Source of the DNA: Massospora cicadina
Taxonomy: Eukaryota > Entomophthoromycota > Entomophthoromycetes > Entomophthorales > Entomophthoraceae
DNA: 64,000 bases
Assembly (NCBI GenBank): GCA_022478985.1
Contig: JAKSZP010000002.1
Span: forward strand, 186,001-250,000
Reading direction: 5' to 3'
Positions 1-12,786 of the stretch are shown piece by piece. Every line of letters begins with the position of its first letter. Position 1 is the stretch's first letter. The notes under the pieces are model-generated. The model was not told the origin of the DNA, ran no database searches, and saw nothing but the letters and a program-made list of their open reading frames with translations. A program made the translations under genes and the position numbers.

Positions 1-1010
1 CATGGGCAAGTCTGATCCTAATTGTGAAAAATAAAGATGGGTCAAAATTAGTAGTGATCAATTATTGCCAGTTAAAAAAATAAAAAGAAGGAGTTATATA
101 CTCTTCCAAGGATTCACGACGTGCTCAACTGCTTAGGGGATGTCAAGTGCTTAATGACGATGTATTTAAAATTTGGATATTAGCAAATTGATTGCTAAAG
201 GAGGATAAAGAAAAATTTGTGATAATTACATCGAAGGGACTGTACCCGCTGACCCAAATGCCCAAGGAATGTGCAACATGCTACCAACATTCCAGAGAGC
301 AATAGACTCTATCCTCATAGATTTGAAGCTATATGAAGCTTATTATAACTGGATGATACTAATGTATTCAGCAGGGCTTTTATTTGGGCCATTTGGACTA
401 CTTAGAAGAAGCGTTAAATTGCCAGGTGATTGATATCTTGAAGATAAATCAGAGAAAGTGTCATTTATTCAAAAAGAACTTAAGAAATTGGGTTTATAAT
501 AGACTCCTGCAGGTACAATTTCAGCCACAGAATATCATGACTATCAAATGGATGATGATTTTGAAGAGCATTTGGGATATCCATGTACTTCTTGGGATGT
601 TCAGCTACTATTTTCAGATCATAAAGGATTTCACTGGAAACATGGAACCATCTTTCCACTTATTAAAGGATCTAAAAAAGGATTCATGTGGAATGATAAG
701 GCTCAAGTATCAATTAATAACTTATGTCAATATTTGTTGATCAGACCAGTTCTAAAGCTACCCGCATTTTGTTAAGTAATTCATCATCCAAACTGATACT
801 TTGCTCACAGAAATTTGCCCAACTTGAGTCCAATGGATGAAAACATGTAAGAGCATCTGGTGGCCTATGTGAGAAGAACAATAACACCAGTGGAAAGGAA
901 TTATACTATGGTGAAGCACAAAAGGCTCTTGGTAATCTATGCATGCAAGCAATTCCAAGTGTATATCCATAAAACACACTTTCAAAAAGGTGACTGACCA
1001 CTTGTCTTTA
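1..1010 (+). pseudogene. Gypsy Gy-A reverse transcriptase and RNase H remnant
   Basis: Frame-shifting translation gives the landmarks of a Ty3/Gypsy polymerase in the right order. The first 60 bases give an ILIVKNKDGSKL-like RT block. A YTLPRIHDVLN-like block follows near 100-140, then a KFVIITSKGLYPLTQMP-like block near 210-265 and FQRAIDSIL near 290-320. The catalytic YxDD box is degraded (AYYNWM is read there). RNase H follows at 600-1,010, with PVLKLPAF near 750 and an RTITPVERNYTMVKHK-like block near 870-920. In a live element this enzyme copies the genomic RNA into DNA. Stops and frameshifts are frequent, so this is a dead relic. The 5' part lies outside the window. Confidence 0.8.
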
Positions 1011-1375
1011 GGAGGGCATCATAGCCTGAAAAATCTGAGAGGCGACTGTCCATATGGGCTTTGATTTAAAAGCCTAAAATTTTAAAATAAAATACTAAGT
1101 CAGAGAAGCAAATTAAATTGCTGAAGAATTTATCAAGGTTTCCTGTTTTCCAGTGTCTAACATCAAGCGGATGTATTATAACATAGATAATTTAGGTCAA
1201 TATTCTGATGAGCCCTGAGAAATTAAATAGCACTAAAGAAAGTGATGGAAAACACCAAATTGAAGAATGGATATTTATATAAAATGAATGAAGGAGAACA
1301 GCTTTTATTCCCAAAAGCCGTCAGAATAAGTCTAAATTATTTAAGCCTCATACAAATTCGTTGCCATGGTGGTCT

Positions 1376-2040
1376 AAAAACCATGGACCATATTCTCCAG
1401 TACACTACTGGTAATTGATCAACTATTATGTCACTGGCTACCTGGACTGTTGTGTAGAATTTCAACTCCATAAGATTCATAAGGATATAACAGGACTTCA
1501 GCTAGTACGCCCTGAGTTCACTTGGCACACAGTGTCAATAGGCGTGATATGAGCTTTGAGTATCAATAAAGTAGGAGTAAAATACATCATAGTGGCAATA
1601 GACCATCTGACTAGATGGGTAGAAATTAAAGCCTTGAGCAAAGTGGATGGTACAAGAATGTTTATATTCATCATGGACCAAGTGGTGTAATGGCATAGGT
1701 GCCCACAACTTTTATTGTGTGACGATGAAACTAGTTTTACTTCCTATGTGATCCTGAGGCTAAACAAACTGATGGGAATATGAGGAGTGGTATAAAATCC
1801 ATAATAATAAAAAAAAACAAAATGGTAGAATGAATAAATGGAACGCTAGCTGTGATGGTGAGAAAACTAATCACGGAAAAATTTCTACTTGTGGAACTTA
1901 CCAGTTCAGTTACTTCATCTACAATATTAGTCATTATAAAGTGACAGGGAAAACGCCGTTTGAAATAATGTATATGGATGAAAGTCAACATCACAACCAT
2001 TTTTTTATTCTACCATATAATCAATATTGAGGATAAGTAC
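1376..2040 (+). pseudogene. Gypsy Gy-A integrase remnant
   Basis: Downstream of the RNase H remnant, translation gives an integrase core. WHTVSIGVI lies where the first catalytic Asp should be, but that residue is lost. IIVAIDHLTRWVEIKALSK follows near 1,590-1,640, and CDDETSFTS near 1,720-1,745 is a degraded form of the second-Asp DNGTNFTS motif. Near 1,940-1,975 there is KTPFEIMY, typical of the region after the core in Gypsy integrases. The frame is broken several times. It belongs to the same element as the RT/RNase H remnant upstream, in normal RT-RNase H-integrase order. No 3' LTR edge could be fixed. Confidence 0.75.
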
Positions 2041-2049
2041 TGAAAAATA

Positions 2050-5000
2050 CCTGAACTGACTGGCAAGTATTATATTTTAAGTTTCAATTGCAGGCGTTTG
2101 ATACCATATTAAAGAAAGAATTAAAGAAAAAATGATGGACAAGAACTGACCAGAGATACAGGAGTAACATGTGGGTGGTAGGGTAGCTTAATGAGACAAC
2201 AATGGTTTATAAATAAGAAAAAGCAGAATGCTTTGCTATTGGGTCCATTTAATGTTATTGCAAGTCAGCAACTGATGCCTATATGGCTAAGAACATTATG
2301 GATGGTCATATAGTGAATTGGGTCCATAATTATATCTCAAGTATTGGATCTAGGGGAATAATAAGTTTTAAAATCATGAGAAAAATGAACCTACTAAAGA
2401 AGTGAAGTCCTGGCGTTGGTCAAGTCCTAGGTGGGGACCGCTGAACCATATTAGGTTGTTAGGTCTTAATAATAAACCTCTGTACTTGATAGTTGGTTGA
2501 GTTCAAAAAACGAAATGCTGAACCAAAGTAGGAGAAACAAAAAGATGTCTGGACCTACTTATAGGTTAAGTTCCATTACGAAAATGAGAAAAATAACATA
2601 AAGAAAAAAATGCAACAAGGTAATATAAGAAAATATAATGAGATAAATATAAATTTTAAAAATGCAAAGAACTAGACATCAATTTTTTTATAAAAAAGCA
2701 TCTTGTGATTCTCCCTCATGTTATTTGTAGGACCATAACAGGTCTGAACTGAGTCCTCCATAAGTACTTTAAGACTCTGAAAGAAACAAGAATATTGGCA
2801 GACTAAATACAGGCTATACTAAATTCACCATGAAAGGCTTTAAGAAATGAAGCTAATCCTGAGAGTAATACAGCAACTAAGGAATCAGAGAAATCGCCCT
2901 AGAAGATCCTTTAATGAAGCGTTGATTAATTCTGACCTGGGGAAAAAGGCTTTCCAGACCTTTTATCAGCAAGAACACCTGAACTAGGCTGGTATGACAT
3001 GGGGCCTTGGGAATTTCTCTATGCGGAGCCAGCAGCAAGGAGGACATGGAACAAGGATGCACTAAGAAGAATGATTACCCAGAGATGCATTAAGAAAGGA
3101 AAGGAAATGTACTAAGAGAGTTCCAATTTAAACTGAGATAATGGATTCATTTACAATCAAACGGGCGTATGGCTCCAGAAAATCTTCATCACTGGATAAT
3201 CTGAGCAAGATGGTGATTTGTTGAGATTTTGATATGCCACATTACCAGCTTAAACATTATGATACATCATTTTGTCAACTAAAGGATTAATCCCACTAGA
3301 GGATGTTGGAGTTATTGGTTATATACAATAATTATTGATTGGATTATTATTCTGGATGATACCTAGCAATTTGCCAGGCTTTGATCCGAAGGATCATTAA
3401 TGTTATGTCAGGGGTGATCCCCAACAATAAACAGGTGATTATGTTTTTGATTTTACATTTATAATTTAATTAACTTGTAGAAGTCAATCTGGGTTTAGTC
3501 ACCAATTAACTAAGGAGTTTATGAGTTGCAAGGTGTGTGATGTCGCCTGTGATAAAGCAACTTGAGAGTTAATATTTCAGGATTGCAACCTGATTTTTAG
3601 GATAGAGTCCCATTACATAAGCAGGTTGTTACCTAATAAGGGTAACTCAATGAGGGTTGAGTGAAGGCGTTGGACACGTTCTTCATTTCAAATAAGAGTC
3701 GCATTGAGAGACAGTGGGAGAATATGCTTTAAACTGAAGAGGAATATTATTGTTTTGTGCAACCCAAGGGGAAATTCAATAATGGCTGCTATTTCCAATC
3801 AGAGAGCTAACAGAAGAGTTGACCGCCATATATCCAGATAAATTCCCTTGAATTTTTCTGAGTGAAACTGATAAGAAAAAGACAAACACTTTAATGATCT
3901 AGACTGTTCTGCTCTTGAGACTAGAGTTGGAAGGATTTGAGATATTTTTTCTAATTTATTGTTAACTCTGAGGACTCTGAAGGACAAGAAGATAAGGTGG
4001 AACCTATAATCTAATCCTATGTCAAATTTAAATAAGTAGGAAGAAGTCCCTACAATTTTTCAAAATTTAAAATTATGACAAGCACCAGTTTAACGATGTA
4101 CCTAAAAATCTTGGCTAGCTGAAGCTCATCTAGATTAATAGTCTTCATATCATTAGTGATTAATTTAATTATATATTAACAACTCATACACCGCATATAC
4201 AAAGAACCTGTGTATTTAATCAAGGGAGCTGAAGCTAACTATCAGCATAAATAGTATAAGCACCCAAAAATTTAACAGATGTAAGGTGAAGCTTCGATGC
4301 ATATAAGTTGGAGTTGGATGTCAAGAATGGTTTTAAAGGCTAACAAAGAAGCTGAGATAGCTTCATCAGCTTAAGGCGTTTTCCAACAAACAGAGTCTGG
4401 GCCTTGGGACAAACCTCTGAGCAGACTTAATGTGGGATTCTCCACAGTTTGGGTTTTTTCATATATGCCTGTTTATGGGTTGCAGGGCTTCTCCCGCTCC
4501 TGAACCCTCAAATCAAAGCATCTTTGCATCGTCCCAAGTGCAACACGTCATTAATAGGGAATTATTATATACTATTCTAGATGAAAAGGCAATTGTCAAA
4601 CGTCTGAGCTGTTCGTGATTGGTAGCTTCCTTAATTGCATTTTCAAAGCAGATAATGAGAAGATGCTCCCTTCCCCTGAGACATACTTGTTTATGAAGAG
4701 AGGCTATTACTTTAACTGGGAGGGGTTAATGCTTAACAACAAGGACTGACTTTGGAGTCGGCCCTTCCAATGAAAAGGAAACTTTATCCCTTAAATATTT
4801 TGTATATGGAGGGCCTCCATGAATTCTCATAAGTCGTTTACATCTTTTACATTAAAAACTAATAGCTTCTGAACAGCCTATAGCGCCTTCTTGGTGGCAA
4901 AGATCTGGGTTAGCTTTTTACCTTTGCTCATAATCTGATCATAGCATTTTAAAGCTGGAGTTTATCATGCTTAGTGGTAAGCACTTGCTGTTCTAACCCT

Positions 5001-7400
5001 CATATTAAAGAGAGGGTAGAGTAGTTAAAATTTCGTACATGATAAGAATGATTTTCTAAGAATCAAGGGTGATCTGGCAGGAGCACCAAATTTGTCAGAC
5101 AAATGGGAAAATATTTTAATTATCTGATGGAGGTCAGGCAACAAAGCCTCAGTAGCAAGGATGTAAGAAATTTAATATTTATTAATAAATTAACATCTTC
5201 AATCAAGTGAAAACAAATCTTAATTGGTAAATTATTGTAACTTTTACTAAAATATTAGAAGTACCCAAAATTAATTTTTAAAATAGAATGTACTCTATTT
5301 TTTATAACAAAATATATAGGTGTTTAGGGAAATATTCTCAAGGAAAAAAATCTAAGTGCTTCCAAGCTGAGATCTATACTATCTTGCAATTGAGAATTCT
5401 TAAACATTTTGGTTACTTCTTTTGAAAAGTAGCCAAATGCATAGATTGACTATGACTATGATTAACTAGGACTTCTGCTAAATAGGATATGATTACATAA
5501 GTCAAGATCAAACCTGATATCAGGAGGTTTTAATAAAGCCAATCAGGGAATACCACCACCAATTTTTTCCATCTAATCTTTAGTATGGTTTTTATCCTGT
5601 CATCAATTTTGACTTAAATCCTTATCTTGCATCAGAATCCTGACACTCATTACAAAACTTAAGGAACATGAAGGATGTCTAGCCCAATGAGCATTATAAT
5701 TAAATGTACATGACTCTGAAATTTAACACTATCCTGGCGTTAAGCAGAAATGACAACTGACTCAAACAGTTGCCTACCACAGCCTTACTGTCTGATTCAA
5801 CTGTTGAGAGCTTTTCCATTCTCATAATAGATCGCTCCTACTATTGTGCCAGGACAAACAGTATGAAGACTGCTAACCCTTGCTCTTTCATAATCAAAAG
5901 CGACCTTTCTCTACAAATTTGTGAGGACAAACCACCAGACCAGCAGACTAAAACTTCTCCTTCTGAGGCTTGACCACTTTTATGGCTCAGATGCCCTCTC
6001 CTGGGACTTATCCAACAATTGTGAGTTCACAATCCTCTATTGACTCCCTTAGGGTCTCTCCATTTATTACTTCTAGTTCACTGTTGCTGCTGGTTGCTGA
6101 ATTTCCAGGGGTTTCCATCTAGTTTAAGGTTGGGAGTTGGTTGCGCCAACCACTCTAGTTGTTTTACCCAGCACCTAACCTCTGGGTATCTTAAGTCCCA
6201 CCTTTATCTGCTAATTTAGCCTCTGTCCCTTTAAAACTTAATTAAAGGTATGCAAACAAAAAATAATATATTTTAATAAGAGGAGACTAAACTATTTAAA
6301 GCGTTTCCTGCCTGTCCAAGTCATTGGCATTTATTGCCTTCATTTCCAGCACTCACTGGAGATTTTACTCTGCTTATAATTCATAAATTTCACTAGTAAT
6401 ATATATCATCCTCAAATTTCCATGATTAATCAATCCTTTAATTGTTATAATCTGAATTAAATAGCATGGTCACCACCATGTCACCTAAAATATGGGTGAC
6501 AGGTATGCTTTCATGTGGACCCCATCACACAAATAATTTTAACAGGCAATGAATGTGTAAAAATAAATTAAAAAGTTTAGCATTGCTAATAGAAAATTAA
6601 ATAATATGACTTAAATGAAATTGCAGTGGGTAAATACCACCCAAAACTCCCCATTGAATCTCAGAAAGTGTGCTTAAATAAAAGGCGTTTAAAAAAAAGT
6701 TCCTAGCTGCATGGTAGAGGTTAGTGTTATATAAAAAATAAAAATTATTAAGAAAATTCACATTATCCTATACATTTTATTAATTTATAGTCACAATAAT
6801 ATATTATATATATTACAGTGTATTATAGTTTTTGTTAAAATAGAACAAACACATTTGTGGTGATTATGAACACCTAGGTCAATAGTTATACTTCTTTATA
6901 TATTTTTTCTTGCCTCCTGGAATATGATAATTTGTTGATAGTCACATTTGGTTCTGTAAAAACTCAACTGAATCACACTGGGCGATAAACGTGTCAAATA
7001 TACTGACATCCTTTGATAGATTGCTAAGTGAAATATAACCAAAATGCTGTTGATGTATATCTATAAGCTCTTTTGTGAAGTCAAAATATTGCTTTGACTT
7101 CTTTAAATTAATTTAAACTTGGGTTGCCATCCTCAGCATTAGACTCTGGTGTCTAAAATGACTGAAAACTCTATCAGGACCATTTCCCAAAACTCTTTAT
7201 GTTGAATTTTATGCAATTCACCATCTAAATTGATAATAATTATTATCCTAACATCCTCGCCCTAGTTACCAGTGTCAAGACCCACCAACCTCCTACAGGG
7301 ACAATCCCTAATAGTTTTGATCCTGCAGATAAAGACAGCTCAACCCAACCAAATGGAGAGAATCAATTGGGCTATAATCATTAAATAACAAATCTCTAAA
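2050..7400. other. AT-rich unassigned stretch
   Basis: About 5.3 kb with only short open frames (for example 2,877-3,062 and 3,799-3,987 on the minus strand, 4,430-4,618 and 5,770-5,973 on the plus strand). None carries a motif I can name. The texture matches the decayed Gypsy regions elsewhere, so it is probably old transposon sequence, but I could not place LTR edges or domains. I see no tRNA, rRNA or host gene here. Confidence 0.5.
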
Positions 7401-8720
7401 TTAGTTAAATAGTCGCCAATCATCCTCAACTAATTAAAACTAATTTTGTTAATATGTGAGAAATCTTCCTTCAAAAAATTCAACAACGGCTAATGAACTG
7501 TTTATTAATATACTAATAGCAATTTGATAATGATCCTGGAGAGGTTCAGCGCAAATTTGGAGAAGATGAGAGAATATTTTTGTTAAGGATGGGGAACTAT
7601 ATAAATTCATCAATGAACAATCTATTGTGTATCCGTGGACCACTGAGCAAACTGACTAATTATTGCAGCCTATAATGTGACATGGCTCAGCCAATTTAAG
7701 AAAATGTTTGAACATTTAAGGTCAAGTTATTATTAAAAATTATTTGCTTTGCATATTAATATGACTCTCAGTTATTTCAAAATAATGCCTTTATAAAATC
7801 ACTTACAAAAAAGGCCACTTTATATTAATTAGTCAAGCGTGATTTTACCTGTAACAACATATCTATAAATGTTGTGGGGCCCTTGGTCAAAACTTTTGGC
7901 CAATTTAAATATATAATTGTGGCCAATGATCATATTTCTAAAATTGGTAAAGTCCAAAGTAGTAAATAACCTATGAGCGGTGACTACCACTAAGTTTATG
8001 TTTACTATTATAATTAATTGGCATGATAAACACTAATTGTTCTAATAATGGGATTAACTTTACTTCCTAAATGATCACTAAACTCAATGAGTTGAGGGGC
8101 ATAAGAGGGGATTGTATAAGCCCTATCACCATGAGACCAACAGAACTATTATGGTTAAACTGTACTTATTTGGGTGATTTACAAAAGTTGGTTAAAGGCA
8201 AAGTGTCTTGTTGAAATCCCTTTTTACCTCCATCTACATTTGCCTATAGCATTGCTTATCACTCATCCATGGGATACAGCCATTTTAGTTAATAGGAGGG
8301 AAGCATTCCATGATACCGCCGCTGTTATATTAACATTTTAAGAAGAAATGATGAGGTATAATTAATATCTTAAGAGATCATGTGGATGTTAATTTAGTTG
8401 CAGAGTTATGCATAATCCAACGCACTGGCTCAGAAAGTTAAGGCTAGAATGCTAGGTAATGAACACCACCAGAATTTAACCACCTTTAGTGTGGAGTAAA
8501 AAGTTTGGTATTATGGTAATCATAGTTTTTGGACTAGCAAGTAAGACCACATCTTAAGAAGTCCCTTTGAGATCATAGAGAAGACCTCTACAAATGCCTA
8601 CACTTAAAAATTATACTAAGGGCTACCTTATCAACCATGTGCATGTGATGTTCTCTAAGAAGTACTATCAACCCTCTATTCTAACAGCCACAGGATCTCA
8701 ACTTTTGGACCCCATTTATC
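7400..8720 (+). pseudogene. Gypsy Gy-B integrase and C-terminal pol remnant
   Basis: The plus strand holds a broken Gypsy pol C-terminus. Near 7,545-7,640 a frame reads RFSANLEKMRENIFVKDGEL, the linker before the integrase zinc domain. Near 7,870-7,945 it reads LVKTFGQFKYIIVANDHIS, the start of the integrase core. Near 8,040-8,070 NNGINFTS stands for DNGTNFTS, with MITKLNELRGI just after. Near 8,235-8,290 FAYSIAYHSSMGYS matches the conserved post-core block, and near 8,560-8,650 SPFEIIEKTSTNAYT plus GYLINHVHVMFSKK matches the integrase C-terminal domain. Stops are dense. No RT was recognised upstream, so the element is truncated or too decayed. Confidence 0.7.
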
Positions 8721-10020
8721 TTTGTTCCCTGATGTTTGGTCAAGTAGGCGAAACATTCTAATTGTTTAGTCAATTAACAATTTATATTTTTATTTATATT
8801 TTTTTATAAATTTTGATAAATTAGATAAAAGGTTCAAATAAAATAATTTTCCCATAGCCCACAGCTTTTTGTAGTTGCTAATTAGTATTAATTAAAGTCG
8901 TCATCCATAGTTCCATATGGTGGAATTATTAAAAATGCTGGAAAATTGTATCCTCACACCCTTTTAGTTCAAACCCTAACCCATAGTATCTTGATTACTG
9001 TGGCCTGTGGCTCTGGTTTCCTTATATACAATTATTTTTAATTTATTATTACTTTCCATAATAGTTGTAGGACAAGTCGCTTGATAGGCTTACCATTATT
9101 CTCCTTAGCTGCTCCACAAGAAACTTACTCTAATAGGCTAACTATGGCTATTTTGGGTAATACTCCAAAGTTGCTGGATTAAAGGCCAAGTATTTCACCA
9201 TTATGCTATTACCCCTAAAATTTTCTCTGGTGCTTTTCTGCTGCCATATAATTGCACCAATATGAATGAGTAATGAGATGAGCATATCATGATGGAAAAG
9301 CCATCAAGAAGGGAATCTGATTTTTCCATCACCTGGGTGGTAAAAAAACAATAAGATTATAAGGGACTGTTAAGAGACATCTTGAAGCCACAGTCAGTAC
9401 TTAAAACTATAATGATCTTCCAAAACTTTAATAAAAGCTTATTAATAATAAATAAGGTTTTTATCCTTTTTTATCATTCTATGACACAGTCCTCAAACAA
9501 TTCCTTGTTTTGGTGTTAGAAAGCCATTGCTCTTGAGATGTAGGTCCCTGTGATAAGCTTATAAAGATATGAAATAAAATATAGATAAAATAAATCTGTA
9601 TATTGTTTGGCTAATTGGACTGTTATTAAAGTTTTAATTTAAAAAATTAATTACATAACAAAATTATTGATGAAATCTGCAAAAACTGTTTTTATGAGGT
9701 AACCATATACAATATATGTTTATTTGAGATAAGCTGATCAGGGACAGACATTACCAAAATAAAAATAAAATTATTTTGATTAAAAACCTGAACAGGGTCA
9801 ACTCCATCATAAAGTTTTATTTTCTCATATCAGGTCTTCAGTTATTTGATAACATCATGAATAAAGTGTTAATGTTGTTCAACCTACTACAACCAAAAGA
9901 TTTTTGAGCTGACTATCTGAGTTAAAACATTTGAGGTGGGTACCCTGAAACAACATAAAGATTAAGATAATCAATTAAAATGATTTGTTAAATTGAAAAT
10001 CCAAGAGAAACTGAATAAGG
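8720..10020. other. AT-rich unassigned stretch after Gy-B
   Basis: No coding signal seen. It may include the 3' LTR of Gy-B, but no partner LTR was found to prove this. A small tRNA-like fold on the minus strand (about 9,155-9,214) is listed separately. Confidence 0.4.
9155..9214 (-). ncRNA. tRNA-like fold, Lys-like relic
   Basis: Read on the minus strand, the ends pair perfectly (GGGTAATA with TATTACCC). Next to the 5' strand is TAGCATAATGGTGAAATAC, which resembles a tRNA D-arm, followed by TTGGCCTTTAATCCAG, which resembles a lysine-type anticodon arm. A normal T-arm is missing; only about 60 nt are enclosed. It could be a damaged tRNA, a piece of organellar tRNA, the head of a SINE, or chance. 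Confidence 0.25.
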
Positions 10021-10569
10021 CAGCTAGTTTACCATGTTGATACTAGCCTGTATAATCAAATGTTTTAATTGATTTATTTTAAATTTATATTGTTAGATGA
10101 CCATCAATAAGTTTAAGAAGTTGTTAAACCCATCAAAATTTAAACAATTATCAACCTCTTGTCCAAAAATCATTAAACTTATTGAATTAACTAAATCATC
10201 AACCACTTAGACAACCCAATTGAACCTTTAAACTAACAAAAAACAACTAACTACTAACCAGGAACTATTAGCACTATAAACCAAAACCACTAATCAAACA
10301 GCTGAAATAAACTTTGAACTTCTAAAACAACCTAAATCTACCAACTGTTTATTAACCCATGATCTAATTATTTAAACAAATAATAATAAAAACGCTCAGT
10401 TTAAACAACATACTGTTATCATTTTGCTTGTTATATTAATTATTCTTATATAGCTTTTGAAAATTTTAATATAACTTTTTTATATAAAAAAATAAACTAT
10501 TACCATTCTAAAAGGAAGTTAAAAAATACCTGTGCAAGTTGTTTATTTTAGCTCATTTTTTCATAAGAT

Positions 10570-10585
10570 AATGTGACTAATACAT
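10570..10585. repeat. 5' target-site duplication of LINE L-1
   Basis: AATGTGACTAATACAT here matches ATTGTGACTAATACAT at 12,095-12,110, with 15 of 16 bases identical. The two copies bracket the GC-richer LINE sequence exactly. Confidence 0.85.
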
Positions 10586-12094
10586 GTCAAGACCAAAATC
10601 ATCCTCCTTGGTCAGTAGAAACCTGCTGGGCCCCAGCGACCAGTGCCTAGCCCAGCCCATCTGCTCGCACACATGCTCTCCTTCCCTGCTCACCTCACAT
10701 CACACCACTTGTGCTCCCCTTCATGCCATGCCCTACCATAGGGCCTGTCCGCCACCTGGGCGTGTGGGTGGAGGCAGGCGGGTATGCCTCAGCAGTAATG
10801 GAAAGTCATATTCTAAACAACGTGATGAAGCGCATCGCCTCCCTCAGAGCCCACCCTACTTCCCTTACTGGCAGGGTTGTTTTAGCCAACTCTATGCTCC
10901 TCTCCAAAGTCTGGTTTAAAGCCCACGCCATCGCCTTCTCCCCGGGTTTTTTCAAATCTATGTATGCCTTCTACAAGGGTGGCTATGGTCAGGCCACCCA
11001 CCGCCAGTGTGACTTGAGGTCATGTTTGGCTCTTGTCGTCATGGTGGCATGGGCCTGCTCAACTTTAAAGCCCATGCTGCCAAGATCCTGGGCACCTGGA
11101 TTGCGGCCATCACCATCCCTACGCTCCCCTCCCAACACTGGTCCTGCGCAGCCCACTTCAACTTCTCCCGCGCCTTGGGATTTAACAAACCATTGAACCC
11201 TCATTCATTGATGAAATATCTGGCTTCACACCCATCAGCCACAGATCCTCACGGTACTAAAACCCACTACAAACGCATCCTCCTCTCCATGTGGAGCGCT
11301 GAGTGGAAAATTTGTATTAGTGGACACACAGCCCAGAGAGGTCGCCCCTCTCCTCAGTTCACACAGGAGGTACAGGGGTTACCCATTCAAGATGGCTTGA
11401 TCCCCACACGGCCCCAAGTCCTATCCAGGGTGGACTACCTGGACATGATGGACATCCCTTATTCCCCTGAGACCCAGAAGACTATTTGGCTATACGCACA
11501 CCACCCTCTGTTGCAGCCTCAAATCCGTTCCCATGTGTGGCGCTGCCTGAGGTGGGTGTACCATATGGCTGAGCGCTCTAATTCTTTACACTCATCCTGC
11601 GTCATGTGTGGCCAGTATGGAACACTGTTCCATCGCCTGGAGAAGTGCCCTACCTCTAAAGCGATATGGCGCGAAGCTCAACTCTCCTTGGCCAGGATCA
11701 AACACATCCCTTCAGTCTGTCAAGAGATATGTTTGCTAGATCCATGGTATCCCCTCTTCCATCCTCCCTCCATGCTCTGGTGGTCGCAATCACCATGTGG
11801 ACTATCCACACGATTGTCTTGGATGCCATTTCAGGCTCCACCCCCACCCTCCCAGAAGCTATCCACAGATTCTGGTCCCATTTGGTGGGCCACTTCCAAG
11901 CGTGGATGTTTGGATACTTCCCACCACGTCGCCGTCAGCTGGTCTCCTCCTGGTTCCCAGTTTGGTTCATCAACTCGGACCCTTTCATCCACACATGTTC
12001 TATTGTGGTTATGGCCCCTTTACACGTTCCCTCCTCCTCCCCATAGTGGCGTTCCCACTGGCAACAAGAGTAGCATCGCTTCTCTGGGGTGAAT
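10586..12094 (+). mobile_element. 5'-truncated LINE L-1
   Basis: A 1.5-kb insertion of the same LINE family as the element at 53.3-58.6 kb, lying inside one unit of the tandem repeat and flanked by a near-perfect TSD. It starts inside the RT (SKTKIILL-like block just after the catalytic motif) and runs through the thumb and C-terminal zinc finger into the start of the 3' UTR. It stops after CTCTGGGGTG, so it lacks about the last 100 bp of the full-length relative and has no A-tail. Severe 5' truncation and a TSD are normal for target-primed reverse transcription; the early 3' end is not. GC content is visibly higher than the flanks. Confidence 0.9.
10711..12092 (+). pseudogene. LINE ORF2 C-terminal fragment (RT thumb and zinc finger)
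   Basis: Two overlapping open frames (10,711-11,196 and 11,022-12,092, the latter 356 codons) cover the ORF2 C-terminus, with a frameshift between about 11,022 and 11,196. Recognisable blocks include ASLRAHPTSLTGRVVLANSM (thumb), GGMGLLNFKAHAAKILGTW and the zinc-binding region CVMCGQYGTLFHRLEKC, which has the C-x2-C-x6-H-x4-C spacing of zinc fingers at LINE ORF2 C-termini. The equivalent regions are at 54.76-53.4 kb in L-4 and 29.26-30.2 kb in L-3. It lacks the RT catalytic centre, so it cannot be active. The long open frame suggests this is one of the younger insertions in the window. Confidence 0.85.
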
Positions 12095-12110
12095 ATTGTG
12101 ACTAATACAT
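12095..12110. repeat. 3' target-site duplication of LINE L-1
   Basis: ATTGTGACTAATACAT, partner of 10,570-10,585. Sister units of the tandem repeat near 12,755-12,790 and 13,640-13,680 show the same region without an insert, which supports the boundary. Confidence 0.85.
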
Positions 12111-12786
12111 TTATACACACAATGATTTTTGTTTATATAGAGGAGAAGAGAAAGATTATATTAACAGAGCTCATTTTAGCCTCTATATTATCCTGTTTAA
12201 TATATCTAAAAACAAATACACCCATGCTTTACTATAGTATTACCATTCAATATTTATTTCTTACTAGATGATTAAATACTTATTTTAGATTTTATATATT
12301 AGATTGCCAGGACAAATTAAGAAAACACTAAACTTTTAAAACTAACCAACAACCAACATATTAACTATTCAATGAACTTATCATAGAAACAAAAAAACCA
12401 CCAATTACTCAACAAAACCAAAAGAACTACTGTTGAATTAACTTTAATTTCAAGTACATGAAACCATTAAACTCATTATATCAACTTTTAACCACAAACA
12501 CCATGACAAAACCAATTTTGAACTTATAATTCAAACAAAAACTATCAACTGCTTATCAAAACCCATGAACTTTTAGAATTCAAAAAGTAATACCAAAACA
12601 CTCAGCTGAAATGATATAAAATAACCATTGGATTTTATATCTTTTAAAATTATATATACTTTCCTTAAAATTAGTATAAACCCTAAATAAAATAGCTTAT
12701 TTCTATTACAAATCTTTATAAAGTATATATGTCAATTTTAGTGGAAATTGGTCTATTTGTTCATGAGATAATGTCATCTACATATA

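Noticed and set aside
3340..3365. IIILDDT-like reading suggesting an RT catalytic box
   Set aside because: No other RT block in order around it; a single five-residue match in AT-rich sequence is expected by chance.
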